In this document: positions 34,901 to 46,904 of the stretch, in pieces | Position numbering within the stretch: the stretch's first letter is position 1 | Layout of the letters: every line of letters starts with the position of its first letter | From: Gambelia wislizenii | Taxonomy: Eukaryota; Chordata; Lepidosauria; Squamata; Crotaphytidae | Assembly: GCA_030847615.1 (NCBI GenBank) | Contig: JAUMIR010000002.1 | Coordinates: 197,143,809-197,207,808 of the forward strand | Length of the DNA: 64,000 bases | Direction: 5' to 3' | Notes under the pieces: model-generated | The model's input: the letters and a program-made list of their open reading frames with translations, nothing else | Told to the model about the DNA's origin: nothing | Database searches by the model: none | Made by a program: the position numbers and the translations under genes

Positions 34901-37900
34901 TGGTAGGATACTATACTTCTTTGCTAAAGAATTTCAGTGTTGTAGTTCAGAGGAGAACACTTAAGAATTCTCCAACAGAGAATTCTACATTCTTCATCAC
35001 AATGCAAATTCCAGGACTGCATGGGATGAAGCCTTGACAGGTAAAATACTAAACAACTGCTTGAACTGCACATGGTAGTATTTCGTATAGATAGACTCTG
35101 AGTAATATCGCAACAGTAGATCTGGGGCTTGAAAGTGGAGTAGCAGTCTTTACCTGTCCTAAGAGATGGGGAAGGAACTTGGTGAAGATGTAGGTGAGAA
35201 CCAGGAGGAGAGCATCCACAGGTGAAAGGCTTGGTCGCTAACTAATGTATGTAAATTCATTGTGGAAAACCCCATGTTGTCTTCATGACCTTGTATATAG
35301 TGTATTACATGCCAAGTTCTACAGTTTAATTTCTTGTGCATGTATTCTAATACTATGGTCATTTGTAATTCCCCCCTCCCCTAATTACAGTTGTTCCTTC
35401 GTATTCACTGGGCTTTGGTTCCAGGACCCCCGTGGATACCAAAATCTGTAAATACTCAAGTCCCATTATATGCAATGGCATAACAAAATGGTGTCCCTTA
35501 TATAAGATGGCAAAATCAAAGTTTACTTTTTGGGTTGTTATTTTTTAAAGAATATTTTCAAGCTGTGAATACTTAAATCTGTGGATATGGAGGGACAACT
35601 ATATATACAGTCGTCCCTCCACATTCATGGGGGATAGGGTCTCGAGACCCCCACAAATGTGGGGAAAAAAAGCAAATAAAAAAGGCCTCCCCTGCCCGCA
35701 ACTCCCCCGCCCTTCCAAAGGCCTCTAGCCGCCACCCCCCCGCCACCTCTCTCGAGCCCCATACCTGCTTCAGGAAGGTCGGGGTGGCAGCCGCCGGGGG
35801 GTTGGCCAGCCTCCCCCCCGGCCTTTCCAAAGTGACTCTGGGGCTTTGAAACCTCCGGGGAGGGCAGCGGGTGGGTGGGTGGGTGGCCATCCCCTCCGCG
35901 GCCTTCCTGAGGCAGCTCTGGGGCTTTGAAACCCCGGAGCTGCCTCGGGAAGGCCGAAGAGGGTGGCAGGAGGGAGGCAGGGTGGCTTTGAAACCCCGGA
36001 GCTGCCTGGGAAGGCTGGAGAAGGCAGTGGGCGGGAGGTTGGCTGGTCTCTCCCCGGCCTTCCCAAGGGGACTCTGGGGATTGACAACCCCATAGCCGCT
36101 TCGGGACCGTTGGGACTGGTGGAGGGAGTACAGCGGAGAGGCCTTTCAGCCACTCCCCTCCCAAAGCCACGACAAAGCTTGGAAAGCTCCGTAGCGGCTT
36201 TGGGAAGGCCTGAGGGGGGTAAAAAGCACCTTTCCCGCCAACTCCCTGCTCTCCCAGGGCTTGGCTCTCCACCCCAAATGGAGCCAAGCCCCAGGAGAGC
36301 AGGGAGTTGAGTGCCTGGCTTGCTCAGCAAGCACTCCATTTAAATCTGCTTCTCTCCCTTACATGCGAGGGAGATTTAAATGGGGTGCTTGCTGAGCAAA
36401 CCTCTAGAGTGAAAGCGCGAATGTGGAGAGGCAACTGTACATTGCTGTTTATCTTATGAACTGATTTGGTCACTGTTTTTGGAGAAGTGGTGTAACAGAT
36501 AAACAGATTGTAATGAGAGCTTGGTTTCTGACTTATGTGTACATCTATAAATGTTGAAACATTTGACTTTAAACCAGTTTTCTGATTTGATTCAGCCATG
36601 GGGTTTTTAGTTCATGGTCTAGAATTTTGCTGTGGGATTGCATCTGCCTTTACAATTGGAAGAAGTCTAATATGGTATGAACTTAAATCCCTTTTCTCTT
36701 CTGAATTACAGTTGCCATGCACCACTCCTGACTCTAAAGAGCCTTGTTCATGATTACCTAAAAGTGAGGACATCAAGTCCTCAGTAGAGGCTGATAAGAA
36801 GAGGGCAGGGCCAAGTCAGTAAATCACATAAAGGATCAACAGCTTGCTCCCAAGTGTCACTGTAGTTCTCTAGAATAGAATATATGGGCTGTTCTTTACA
36901 TACTGACTTACATAACTGAAGGGGTCATAGAACTGACAGGCAGATCTACAGTATGAAAATGCTCATCTTCGAAGTTTAATCTTTAGCATTTTAGAAGATA
37001 GATTTTGAATAATTTTATGCAACCCCCCCCCCCATTTTCTAAAAAAAAGTACACATCTGAGGCTGCCCATTGTGTTTCTGTGTGAGTTACTGCTTTGGCC
37101 CAGTCTTCTTCCAGTCTTCCTGTTGAAGGCTACTAATTCTGCAGCAGCAGAAATAATAAATCACACACTCAAATCAAATGCTCTAAAATGTTTATAATGT
37201 GCCTCAACACACAGTTTGGGGATGAATTCATCAGACAGGTTGGAAAATGCATGTCCCTTACTGCAATTTTGGGCTTTGTGATAGCACTATGTCAGAACTA
37301 GATGGTTCTCCTTTAAACGCTTTCCTTGGCTTAGCTACAAACACAGTGGTCTTTAGTTAGTATTACAAAGAACAGGAAATAACATTAACTTTTTTTAAAT
37401 TGCAGGGCGGGGAAGGAGAGGCTCCTGGTAAGTACCTTTTTCCTCTTTATCTCAAGAAGCCTTTAGTTTTAAAAACCATTGAGCTTGAGGAGAGAAGCAC
37501 TGATAGCATGAATGGAAGAATTCTAGGTGCAAGTTTTAAGTGAATTAGAATCTGAAGTAGCAGATTCAAGGTATGAGAACACCCATATGGCTCCTTGGTC
37601 TTAGATCAGACTGCATATTCATAAGTATGGAGAATGTTGATTATTTGTGTAGCAGCCTGGGGCAAAAGTTTCACCACATGCAATATATGCATACATTGGA
37701 TTTGTTATATATGCACTGATACGTGTGAAAACGTCATTTCTGTAGTTTTTCTACCTTGAGGAGGGGAAAGTTGGCAGTAATAAGAATCAGCATAGATGAA
37801 GCAGTTGTAAGCTTGTAATTCCTGAATGTTTTAAGCATGGCAGTAGATATGTTGAAATTAGGTTGTAAGGGAGTGTGTTCCATGTTACACAGTGGAAGGC

Positions 37901-38899
37901 AGCATGGAAATGCACAGAGCATTTTTTGTGGGGATGTATTGAGAGTGAAATGAGAAAACTTCCATTAGCACAGCTGTTATAATACAAATTCTGCTTTTTA
38001 AATTAAGTTAAGCTTAGCAGACTTGTAAAACCATAGCCCTGAGATACTGAATTGTTGCAAGGCCCTGTACATCCATGTAGATAATGTCTTACTTCATAAG
38101 ATACGTACAGCATGCATTCTCTGATTAACACCTTTCAGTAGCTGCTCTACAATTTCAGCTTGAGGTTTCTAGTATATAAAGACCTCAGGAATGTAGAAGA
38201 CCTCTCCCCTAAGAATTGGAATCTTCTTTACAATAATACAGCACTCTTGTTGGTGGTGGTCTGTCAGTGTTAGTCCTTCCTACACCAAGCAGTAAGGGTG
38301 CACTTTACAAGTTGTGCTTAAGAGCTGTACTCCGTTCAGCAGTATGCCTATACCACAATTGGAAGGGGCGTCTGGACCAGTAGTCCAAAATAGGCAAACT
38401 CAGTTGTTGCAGGAGAAGTGGAGTGAATAGAATGGAATTAGTCCCATTTTTTTCTGTGAAGCAGAAGAACTACTCTTGACATTCAATGTCTTATGCACAT
38501 GGGTGGGCTTATCAGCTGTGAAATAGCCTTTCTTCTGGCAGGCACTTGCCATTATTCAGTTAATCTCTCCATGAGATTTCTCTTAGTTGGCTTTTTACAT
38601 GCATGAAAAGCTAAGTAAGGAAGCCATTCTAAGTTGACTGTTTAAGATGACTGATCTTCCCTATTTCAGCAGATAGCCTTATCTGATTCCTCTGTCTAGT
38701 GCACAGCAAACATGGTTAACTTCAGTCTCCCTGTGTTCAGTCAAAGTTCATGTTTTTTTAGACCTTGGGGTTAGCCATCCAGAAATTGGCCAGTTCAGCT
38801 AGATTTTGAAATCAAGGTCAGAAAGACAACCTGAGCTGGAAAGGTCATGTGATCAAACTGCATGCATATGAAACTCTGTCTTGGCATAAGTGTGTAAAA

Positions 38900-38955
<56 letters not shown>

Positions 38956-41900
38956 ACCAGATCTATCACCGTTAATTAGATCATTGCATTTCCATGTGAG
39001 GTTGGCTTCTCAGTTCTTAAAAGGAACTTGCTCCAACCCTGTCAAGAAGTACACAGGAGAAGTCAGAGAGATGTACTGTCAACCTGCACCACCACTACTC
39101 TGTCCCATGTTTGATCAATGGGGCATGCCTCTTCAGCTCCCCTCCCTCTGGACACTGGGCCAAGCATTTGTTCCCAGGAATAGGTTGCTTCCTCAATTCT
39201 TGTTGTTTCTCCCTCAGGCTAAAGGTTGGAACAAGCACTCTTAGCAGTTAGTTTGTCCTCATTGGAACATTTCAAATACTTAATCATATTTTTGTAAAGG
39301 GTTCCCAAAATAAAATTTGGAAACAGGTTCTGATCTCTGAAACACATCTGAGCTATCCAGACTGCTAACTCTATAATATGATGGAGAGAAAATCTCTTGC
39401 TGAGTATCTATAGAGGCCATGAGGGAAGAAGGAGAGGACATTAATAGCACAGGCAACTCTGTCTTCTTCAAAGGATGACATTTCTAAAAATGCTAACAAT
39501 GATGTGTTTCCACGGTCCTAAACATTAGCAATGTCTTATTTATATTTTGCTTAATCTGCAATGGCTTGCACCAGGCCCAAAAACAGAAAAGAAAAAAAAA
39601 AGGGGTGGGGTGGGGTGAGAATCACACCTAATTTGGAATCTGACGTAATTGGATATAATTGGTTTTGGATATTTTAGCTTTTGATTTTTGGCTTTTCAAG
39701 GATGGGGGTGGGCTTGGGCTTGCAAGGGTCCTTACTAGACTTCCACAAGCAGAAAAAAACATGTTTTACATATAATCCCCCACTGATTGATTACTCACAG
39801 AATTTCTAAAGGCCTGGTCATTAACGCCCCTTTAGTTTACTACTTGAATTCAGGGAATAGAGAGTGGATGGAAGGCCAAGTGTAAACAGAGAGCATCTTG
39901 GATGAGTGGCTTCACAGTGGGTCACATTAACAACAAGCTAGCTAGTATGCCATTTAAGGAAAACATTTGAAAGTTGTATAGCAGGATTGGAGATAAAATA
40001 TTTTTAATACGTGAGTTGGGCTTTCAAACTGCTTAACAAGATTTTTGACTAATTGAAAATATTGATGCCCTATACAGAACTGTCCACTGAAAGCTGTTGG
40101 ATAAGAGCTCTGAAAAAAATTGGAGCATTTTTAACCATTTTTTTGAGTTGTTGCATTAGAGCCCTATAAGCTGCTACTTCTGTCACATCAAATGTACAGT
40201 AATTGTTGTCTCTGAGTGGCCAAGTTATTTTCACTTCTACAAGATGGCTGATTATGTATGTTCTGGGAATCATGAGATGCGACATTCTTCCCCCCTGCTC
40301 CCCATGGCTATATATATTTGAAATTAGGTATCGTGCTCTCAGAAATGGGGAGCATGCGTTTGTGACCATGAAAGAAGTGTACAAAGCTGTAGTCAGCAGA
40401 AATTACAATTACAACATGGTACAGGAAATCTGTGTAAAATACGATGCTTTGAGGCATTTGCAGGCAGGTATTTCTGTAGGCCGAGATAGGCAGAATCACT
40501 GCTTAGAAGTGGTGCTTAAATCCAACATCACAGTACCTGACTTTCTTCCCTTCTTGCAGTCCTTCATGCTGCCCCACATCCCACTTTAGGTTTCTTCCCA
40601 TCCTTCTAGAGCAGTTTTTGAGGGAATGTAGGGAGCTGCAGGAAGTAAATCATCCCATTCCCTGTGCTGCTGATGGAAGCAGTTCTACTAGCGGAATGAA
40701 AAGTGGTGGATTCCTACCATGTTAGGCAAAACAATACTGGAGATCAGTCTCAGTTAGCTGAATATACTATTCAGAAGAACAAAGGCTGAAGATAGAACAA
40801 TACACACCTACATCATAGAATTAATTGCTTATCCTGTGAACCACAGAGCATTCAAGGGACATGAACTGCTGGCCTTAGTCACAGAAATCCTCAGTTCTGC
40901 CAAGTTAATAGTATATATGTTAGACTGTAATTGCCAGAGAGCATAAGGTGCACAACTGAAGGCAAATTATGGGCACCTTACTTCAGAGGAGTCTGAGCAA
41001 TTTTGAAAGCACAACCTATTTAACTTTGTCCTTGAAACAGCAACATACCTGAGTGAAAGCAGAGAAGGCACTGGACTGCTGCTTTAGATCAGTTCACTGC
41101 CTGCAATGGTGCCTTAAAAGCTATACTGCAATTATGAATGAAATGAACTACTGTCTAGATGTATTCACAATTATTTTAAGACCTGGACTTTTTCACCAAT
41201 CTAACAAATTTAAGTCTTCTCACATGAATGGACTTGGCCCCGGTGCTACTTCCAGGATGTGATCTGAACCTTTTTGACCCTAGCTCTTTGACTTAAAGTA
41301 GCTGTTCTCAAACTAGTAAAGGCCATTAAGAGTATTTTCTGTAGAAAAATTATAGAAAGTTTGCTAATGTGGGCTGCTACTCTGAACTTATTCTGCATGA
41401 ACTAAAAAAGGTAAGCTATAGTATCTGGGAAACAAATTACCTGTTAATAAACAGATAGGAGTTACTAACCAAAAGATTATTCTCAATGTAGCCCTACTAT
41501 AATACTAAACAAGAATAGTCTAGCTATTGTAATGAATTTGTAAATGTTAGATGCAACCATTCATTAATGCACTCACTTGCCTCACTAGTGGTGTACAAAT
41601 TTCATAGACAGCCCTGTAAGGCATTGACTGAACCATCTTTGAGAAAGCTGCATCCCAGTAGAGTCTTAAACACTCAGACTGGGTTGTTTTCTGGTCAAAA
41701 TAGGACACAACCCTATGGCTTTGTGGAGGACATCCGAGGAACACAGGATTATATAGGTTTCTTTCTCTTGTCTTCAAGGGGCAGTTTGCCCTCAAAATGT
41801 TCTTCCCAGCTGCCATGCAAAGGTCTGCCTCCCTCCCTTTCTATTGTCCAACAGAGAACTCTGAAAGTCATGATGGATTGAGGCAGGTTTTGGATCTGCT

Positions 41901-43010
41901 AGATCCCAAGCCTGCCTGTCTTGCTAACATGTCCTCAGATTGGAGAAGAAGGACACTATACTTCCTGAGGCAAGTGGGCTTCAATTTTAGGTTTTTTCCT
42001 TAAAAATAAAACACCCACTACAAATGGGGGAGAAAAACATAAGACCTTCTACTCTGTCAGCATGAGTCTAGCAGAGCTTTAGATTTAGTAGTTCATCTGT
42101 TTCAGCTTCTCCCCCACCTCCAGATTGGTCTGCCCATGCTGTTAGACATGCTGCCTACATTTAATTTTGCAACACAAGAGTTAATCTTTGCACTGCTGCA
42201 TGGTACATTCTACTGATTGAGGGATGAGCTTTTTACAGACAAGCTTCTTGAATTAAGCCAGGTCTCCAGTTGACACCAAGACCTCTTACACAATGAATGT
42301 TCACCAATATATTCAGTAACGGTGAAATAAATATATTGTAATGTGGGTAAAGAACAATGCTTTTTCCTTCACTAAATGGAAAGGCTGCCTCCTGTTTTTG
42401 AAAGTGTAGCAGTATTGCCTTTTGCTAAACAAAGTGTAGTTTCTTTAAGCTGGTGAGTGAGAAGAAACCAACCACTCACCTTTCCCTAAGACAATGTTCT
42501 GGGCAAACCTGTAAAAAAGAAACCTATAAAAGATGTGTATCATACCAGTGTAACTACAGAAGAAAGTAGAGTGTGGGGGTAGTGTTTTTCTCCTTCCCAT
42601 TGTTACGTGACTTCCTATGGAGTCATTGTTCTTCCCAAGTAACTGTGACATTCTGTAGTAAGAAAAAGGGATCTGTACTTGTATCTGGAAAGACAGAGGA
42701 CAACTGGGATGATGCAATCCCCCATTTGGCTAGAGCTGCACAAACTGAAGGCATTCTTGGAATAGAAACTTTCTAAGCTTCCTGCCAATAATAGCAGGTG
42801 CTCAGCTAAAAGGGAATGGTTCTGTTTTTACATAATCATTGTTCCTCTCCTCTCTTTCTAGAAAACACAGAGGTCGAAATAGAAGCTGCTTCAGGCTTGA
42901 GTGAAGAGAAGCCCTTGCCGGCTGCACCTGTGCCTAGCCCAGTAGCCCCAGCGCCTGTACCATCTAGGAGAAATCCACCTGGTGGAAAGTCCAGCTTAGT
43001 CCTTGGTTAA
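27970..43010 (+). CDS. JPT1: JPT1 (HN1), Jupiter microtubule-associated homolog 1 (complete, 5 coding exons)
   Basis: Joining 27970-28025, 32082-32230, 33321-33418, 37406-37427 and 42862-43010 gives 157 residues, against 154 in human JPT1. The protein is small, basic and intrinsically disordered, and is linked in the literature to microtubules, GSK3B/beta-catenin signalling and proliferation. Diagnostic pieces are the N-terminal [20 protein letters not shown], the FGTIEEN block, the phospho-acceptor-like RRNSSDA motif, and the invariant C-terminus [20 protein letters not shown]2 has a different C-terminal region, so JPT1 is the better call, which its place between SUMO2 and NT5C supports. Intron phases (2, 1, 0, 1) join without frame breaks. 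The introns total about 14.5 kb and hold most of the local repeats. Confidence 0.96.
28951..31233 (+). other. JPT1 intron 1, mostly unrecognised sequence
   Basis: Intronic sequence with a GT/GA microsatellite at 30611-30636, a fold-back MITE-like pair at about 29745-29850 (ccctccaggtttacagctctc and its inverted copy agcaaaacctggagg), and a repeat tail at about 31110-31220 (ataccccacatttccccaa..aggtggcttacaa). No gene seen. Confidence 0.5.
31234..31495. mobile_element. Tigger-type MITE in JPT1 intron 1
   Basis: Inverted ends CAGTGACACCTCTATATCC and ggatatgtgggtccaactg with TA at both sides. Internal atagagttgcactggaggac matches the 13669-13917 family. Confidence 0.8.
32082..32230 (+). CDS. 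JPT1: JPT1 coding exon 2
   Basis: Encodes residues 19-68 including [18 protein letters not shown] and PPSWARST. The acceptor is TTTTCAG and the donor ACAG|GTGAAG. A 5S-derived SINE lies only about 50 bases downstream. Confidence 0.96.
32281..32501 (+). repeat. 5S rRNA-derived SINE, sense, in JPT1 intron 2
   Basis: The best-preserved copy here: ccagatcctgtctgatcg, gaagctaagcagggccagcc, agtacttggatgggagacc (5S A/C-box region), then tatttcagaggaaggcac and the tail cataagtcaacaggc plus CACACA. Confidence 0.88.
32941..33070. repeat. Palindromic MITE in JPT1 intron 2
   Basis: atgtggccctccagatg at the left pairs with catttggagggctaca at the right. The inner arms are gaactgcaacttccatca and gatgggtattgtagtc. 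About 130 bases, no coding. Confidence 0.75.
33321..33418 (+). CDS. JPT1: JPT1 coding exon 3
   Basis: Encodes residues 69-101 ([10 protein letters not shown] to GDCVDQK), containing the RRNSS motif. The acceptor is TTTGCAG and the donor AAG|GTAAGA. Confidence 0.96.
34858..35042. repeat. Palindromic MITE in JPT1 intron 3
   Basis: actgccatggcttcatcagg and the inverted gatgaagccttgacag enclose a second inverted pair (gaatttcagtgttgtag / cattcttcatcacaatgc). Degraded member of the 26633 class. Confidence 0.6.
35388..35601. mobile_element. Tigger-type MITE, ~215 bases
   Basis: Ends CAGTTGTTCCTTCGTATTCA and ggatatggagggacaacta; TA flanks. Sits six bases from the serial-hairpin element at 35608. 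Confidence 0.83.
35608..36437. mobile_element. Tigger/mariner-like serial-hairpin element (copy 2) in JPT1 intron 3
   Basis: Left end CAGTCGTCCCTCCACATTCA, right end inverted (cgcgaatgtggagaggcaactg), TA at 35606-35607 and 36438-36439. The core holds successive palindromes: 35900-35955 is a 56-base near-perfect one, with related ones at about 35819-35865, 35979-36017 and 36056-36108, and larger ones at 36240-36306 and 36319-36400. Unit sequence is shared with 62889-63614. Confidence 0.82.
37406..37427 (+). CDS. JPT1: JPT1 micro-exon 4
   Basis: A 22-base exon encoding GGEGEAP plus one base, with acceptor ATTGCAG and donor CCTG|GTAAGT. It matches the short GEGD-type segment of mammalian JPT1. 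It was found by homology and frame closure and is far too short for ORF scanning. Confidence 0.88.
38901..38955 (+). repeat. CT/CA compound microsatellite
   Basis: About 18 CT units pass directly into about 10 CA units, in JPT1 intron 4. Confidence 0.95.
42862..43010 (+). CDS. JPT1: JPT1 coding exon 5 with stop
   Basis: Encodes residues 109-157, ending GGKSSLVLG and TAA. The acceptor is CTTTCTAG. The Pro/Ala-rich segment [12 protein letters not shown] is conserved with mammals. Confidence 0.97.
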
Positions 43011-43890
43011 ACTTTGTTGTCCTTTGCTCCTTCAAACTACTTGGAACTCATGTCTGTCATCTTTGTTTTTTCTTCATGCTTGTGAACTGCACAACTTGAG
43101 CCTGACTGTACTTTTCAAACTATCATTAAAGAAGCACTTTATGTACTTCATCTTTTTTTAAAAAAGATTTTTTTCCCCCTAAATTCTGTCTTGTCTCCCT
43201 TGGGTCTAATGGAAGTGGCATGTGTGATTTCTTTTTCTAGTGGTAGATGTAGAGCTGTATTCACTATGCAGCCCATGGCTGACTGGAAGATTTCTAAGGT
43301 CTCTAGTAGTGTGCTTCATAAACTAGGCTGGTTGGTTCTGAGTGTGCTAGGTAGCATTTTTGTCCACAAACTTATAGCTGGTTTAGAAGGGTTGAAAGTT
43401 GGGATTGTACATATCAGAAGATGGGTGACAAATGTTCTTTCTTTCTTTCTCTCTCTCTTCCCTATCCATCTCCGCAAAACATGCTGGTTGATTATCCAAG
43501 GTATATTGTTCAATAACTGGCAAGTAATCTAGTCTGGTTGTGCATTACAGAACAGAGTTGTGGTGCTAGTAATTAACCATACTGCCTTCAACAAGAGGAA
43601 TCTTTGTTCAACCATGACAAGATGAGGCTGGTGCCAAATGCAAGGCTGCTGACATGAGCCTGCTGTTCTGTTTCCTGAGTATTGGTCCCCTCTTTAAGTG
43701 ATAGTAAAACAGATCTTTCAGAAGTAAGTATTGGAGAGGAGCCAAATCTCTAAAGAAACATTTCAGGTCCAAATTACTCCAGTGCTATGCATAATCATGC
43801 TGGTGCTTGATCATGAGGTGAAAATCTCATCCTTCTAAATGTGTGTTGTATCTTGAAAAAAGCTGGATTGTTGCTTAAAAATAAAAGATA
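43011..43890 (+). promoter_or_regulatory. JPT1: JPT1 3' UTR with candidate poly(A) signals
   Basis: ATTAAA at 43125-43130 gives a short 3' UTR of about 140 bases. AATAAA at 43880-43885 and 43998-44003 would give 3' UTRs near 0.9-1.0 kb. The sequence between is unique and repeat-poor, which favours use of the distal sites in some transcripts. Confidence 0.6.
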
Positions 43891-44009
43891 TAGAAATTTT
43901 GAAGCAGTGTCAAGAGTTTTATTTCCAGGGTCAATTTGGTGTGCTGCTCTATGCATCTCTCAGATTGATCCCTGAGTAAAATACATTAAAACACAAAATA
44001 AAAATTATG

Positions 44010-45246
44010 TTGATTTTTCAATCATTTCCCATCTTTATGTAAATGAACAAGGACTGCTTTGTCAACATTCTCATCTGTAGCTAAATGGGCCCTTTATGCT
44101 AATGGAAGTCTTGTAGGTCTGGAACCCTTGCATTTTACAATTGATAAAGAGGTGGGGAGGGGAGTCTTGAATTCTGAAAAGTATTGAAGTTGTGCTTCTT
44201 GTGAAAATTAAAGAGACACTTAAGCACAAGTGCCTACCTGGAAATGTGACTGAATCGGCAACCTTTTCTGTGCATTGCAGATGATCTGTCACTGAGCAAT
44301 GGCTTTTCAACATACCCACCAAGTACTGTGCTCCATGTCTTCAATGAAACTGGCATTTTACATCTTCGCCTTAGCAGAAAGTTCAAAACAAAGCTTTAAG
44401 AAGGAATTTAGATGACAAAGCTGTCCTGGAATGAGTTCTGTCTTTGAAGTAATTTAGTCATTTCCCTCCACCCACCCCCCAATCACTGACCCCATTGCAC
44501 ATTACAATGTAGCTCTTTTACAGCTTATTTGTAGAACACCAGGAACTACGCAACATTGTGTCTGAAGAAATTTTGTTATGCAATTTGGATTTTCTTGTCA
44601 CATTCTGAAGTGGCAGAAACTAATAGCATTTGGACTTCCTTTTAAACACATTTGTAGAACAATAGTCTGGCTAATAATGCTTTGTATTATCAGCACTGGA
44701 TATGTCCCATTTGTTTATAAAGAGTACCTTGCTTATGGAGTGAATATTTCTCCAGTGACTGCCACCTCCTACATGAATCAATCCTTCTCAATTCTCTCAA
44801 CCCAGCTTTCTTTTGGGGAGAGGATTAAAAGCAAATCAAATGCTGGATAAACACAGTTCTAGGAGCATTTGATGGAAAACCAGTTTTTCTGCCTTGGCAA
44901 AAACTTACTGGCAAATGCAGAGGATTGTAAATGTGAGAGGTAGTTAATTTGAGGGGGAGCAACATGGTCTTGTAGTTTCACTGATTACTTTAGCAGCAGC
45001 TCTTCTTTCATTCCTCCATCCCAGTAAATCAACAGAGCTTTCTCTTATCTATTTGCCAAGCTCAGACATTGCATACTAGACCAATAAATTTATCTGTACA
45101 AGTTTTGAAATAAAAGCCTGGTTGTCATCTGCAGTGCCTTAGTTTTATGGCAAAGGACCTCATCTATAAATTGTCAAGCATAAGCTGAGTATATTGCCTA
45201 GAAGCTGAATAAAACCAGAGCCTGCTCAAGTGTATGGTGCCAGGTC
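44010..45246. other. Intergenic between JPT1 and NT5C, nothing recognised
   Basis: AT-rich sequence with no gene or nameable repeat. A further AATAAA lies near 45111. Confidence 0.45.
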
Positions 45247-45294
45247 AACATGCGGCTGTATGTGTGCGTGCCTTCAAGTCACCTGGGTGCCAGC

Positions 45295-46646
45295 TACATG
45301 ACTATTTTTGTCACGGGGAGAAACTGGATTCCCTCAACCCGAGTTCATCCCTAGTTGTTTACATGATTTATCACGGTACCAAAAGTCTCAGTTTTTTATA
45401 GTTTTGTCCTTGGTGCCTCCATCCCGGTATAGGGGCACACAGCTGAGAAGTATTTTGATTGGTCAGACTTTTGAGGGGATGGACTTACATCAGAAGCCTG
45501 GCAAGGCTGGATCTGCCATTTTGGGAAAGGTCAAATCCACCCTGCCAGGCACAGTCCCCTCCCGCCCCGCGTGGCTTTTCCCCTTCCCTTGCAGCTGCAT
45601 GGGGTGGGGGGGTCTTCTCCATGACTGGCAGTCACGGAGAAGATCACCCCCCTCCTTGCATGGCTTCCACCCCTTCCCTTGTAGCCGTGTGGGGCAGGGG
45701 GGTGTCTTCCTTGGAGGTCTTTAAACAGAGACTGGATTGCCATCTGTCAGGGATGCTTTGATCAAGATTTCCTGCGTGGCAGGGGGTTGGACTGGATGGC
45801 CCTCGTGGTCTCTTCCAACTCTAAAATTCTATGATTCTTCATGACTGCCAGTCATGGAGAAGACCCCCTGCCCCGCATGGCTGCAAGGGAAAGGGGAAAA
45901 CCACATGGGGCGGGGGTGATCTCTGTGACTGGCAGTCATGGAGAAGACCCACCCACCCACTCTGATCGGCTGCAAGGGAAAGGGGAAAGCCACGCGGGAC
46001 TGGGGGTGATCTCCGTGACTGCCAGTCATGGAGAAGACATCCCCTCCAGCCCGCGCGGCTCCAGGGGAGTGGGGGAAGCCGCACAGGGGTGGTGGTCTTC
46101 TCCACAACTGCCAGTCGTGGAGAAGACCCCCCCACCCCGTGCAGCTGCAAGGACGGGGGGGTATGCTCATGTGGTGGAGGATGGCGTGTGGGGCGGGGGA
46201 TGGTCTGCTAGTCATGGAAAAGACCCCCGCCAGGAGCTGCTGCAAAGGCTGGGGGAAGGGGTGGTAACTTCTCCGTAGCTGCTTGGGTGTGGGGAGGGGA
46301 GGGGAGAGACCCTGCCTGGCACTTGGCTGGCTTTTTTGGAGCCAGTGGAGGACCCTGGGGGGCGTAACAAAATGGCAATTTCAAGGCTTCCCTTGCAAGC
46401 CCACCCCCTCCAATGTCCAACCAATCAGAAACGATCCCATGTCCTGGGATGGTTCCTGGTTGTTTAGACAACCAATAGCATGGGCTGTCTTGGACTTTCC
46501 CCAGAAAGTCCTGAAAAATAGAGGGGTGGGAAGTCACGGGTTAACTATGCTTTTTGCTACCCCTCCTTCTGAATATCCTATGATGTGTATAAACAACCAG
46601 GAATCAATACGAATTCTTCTCGGGCTTTTTTTGTCGTGTAAACGGC
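45295..46646. mobile_element. Long-inverted-repeat element with hairpin minisatellite core
   Basis: About 250-300 bases at each end are imperfect inverted copies. Left landmarks ctagttgtttacatga, ttttgattggtcagac and ctgccattttggg recur inverted on the right (tgtataaacaaccagg, gtccaaccaatcaga, caaaatggcaa). The core (about 45600-46230) repeats an ~84-base unit centred on tcttctccatgactgg and its complement cagtcatggagaaga, spaced by gctgcaagggaaagggg. No transposase seen; superfamily not assigned. Confidence 0.6.
45763..45838 (+). repeat. CR1 LINE 3' end, sense, inside the minisatellite core
   Basis: ggggttggactggatggccc, tctcttccaactctaaaa and ttctatgattc, the CR1 3' terminus, interrupts the hairpin array. 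Confidence 0.85.
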
Positions 46647-46673
46647 CTCCAGTTGACTTGGTTGCTTTTGTTA

Positions 46674-46902
46674 CAGTTGTCCCTTCATATTCGCTGGGGT
46701 TTGGTTCCAGGACCCCCATGGATACCAAAATCTATGAATACTTAAGTCCCATTATATGCAATGGCATAGCAAAATGGTGTCCCTTATATAAAATGGCAAA
46801 ATAAAGGTTTGCTTTTTGGATTATTATTTTTTAAATAATATTTTCAAGCCATGAATACTTAAATCCATGGATACCAAATCTGTGGATACAGAGGGACAAC
46901 TG
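46674..46902. mobile_element. Tigger-type MITE, ~229 bases
   Basis: Ends CAGTTGTCCCTTCATATTCG and ggatacagagggacaactg with TA flanks at 46672 and 46903. Inserted at the edge of the preceding element and directly beside a Bov-B end. Confidence 0.87.
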
Positions 46903-46904
46903 TA

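Larger units (their letters stand above)
36438..42861 (+). other. JPT1 introns 3-4, mostly unrecognised sequence
   Basis: About 6.4 kb interrupted only by micro-exon 4 and the microsatellite at 38901. The open frames at 40203-40589 and 41567-41881 have no recognisable family, and I see no splice or promoter context for them. A C-run occurs at 37023. Confidence 0.5.

Noticed and set aside
35625..36339. Overlapping long frames on both strands in JPT1 intron 3
   Set aside because: They are translations of the palindromic units of the serial-hairpin element. The repeated short peptides arise from the repeats.
40203..40589. 128-codon plus-strand frame in JPT1 intron 4
   Set aside because: No recognisable family, no promoter or splice context; consistent with chance in intronic sequence.
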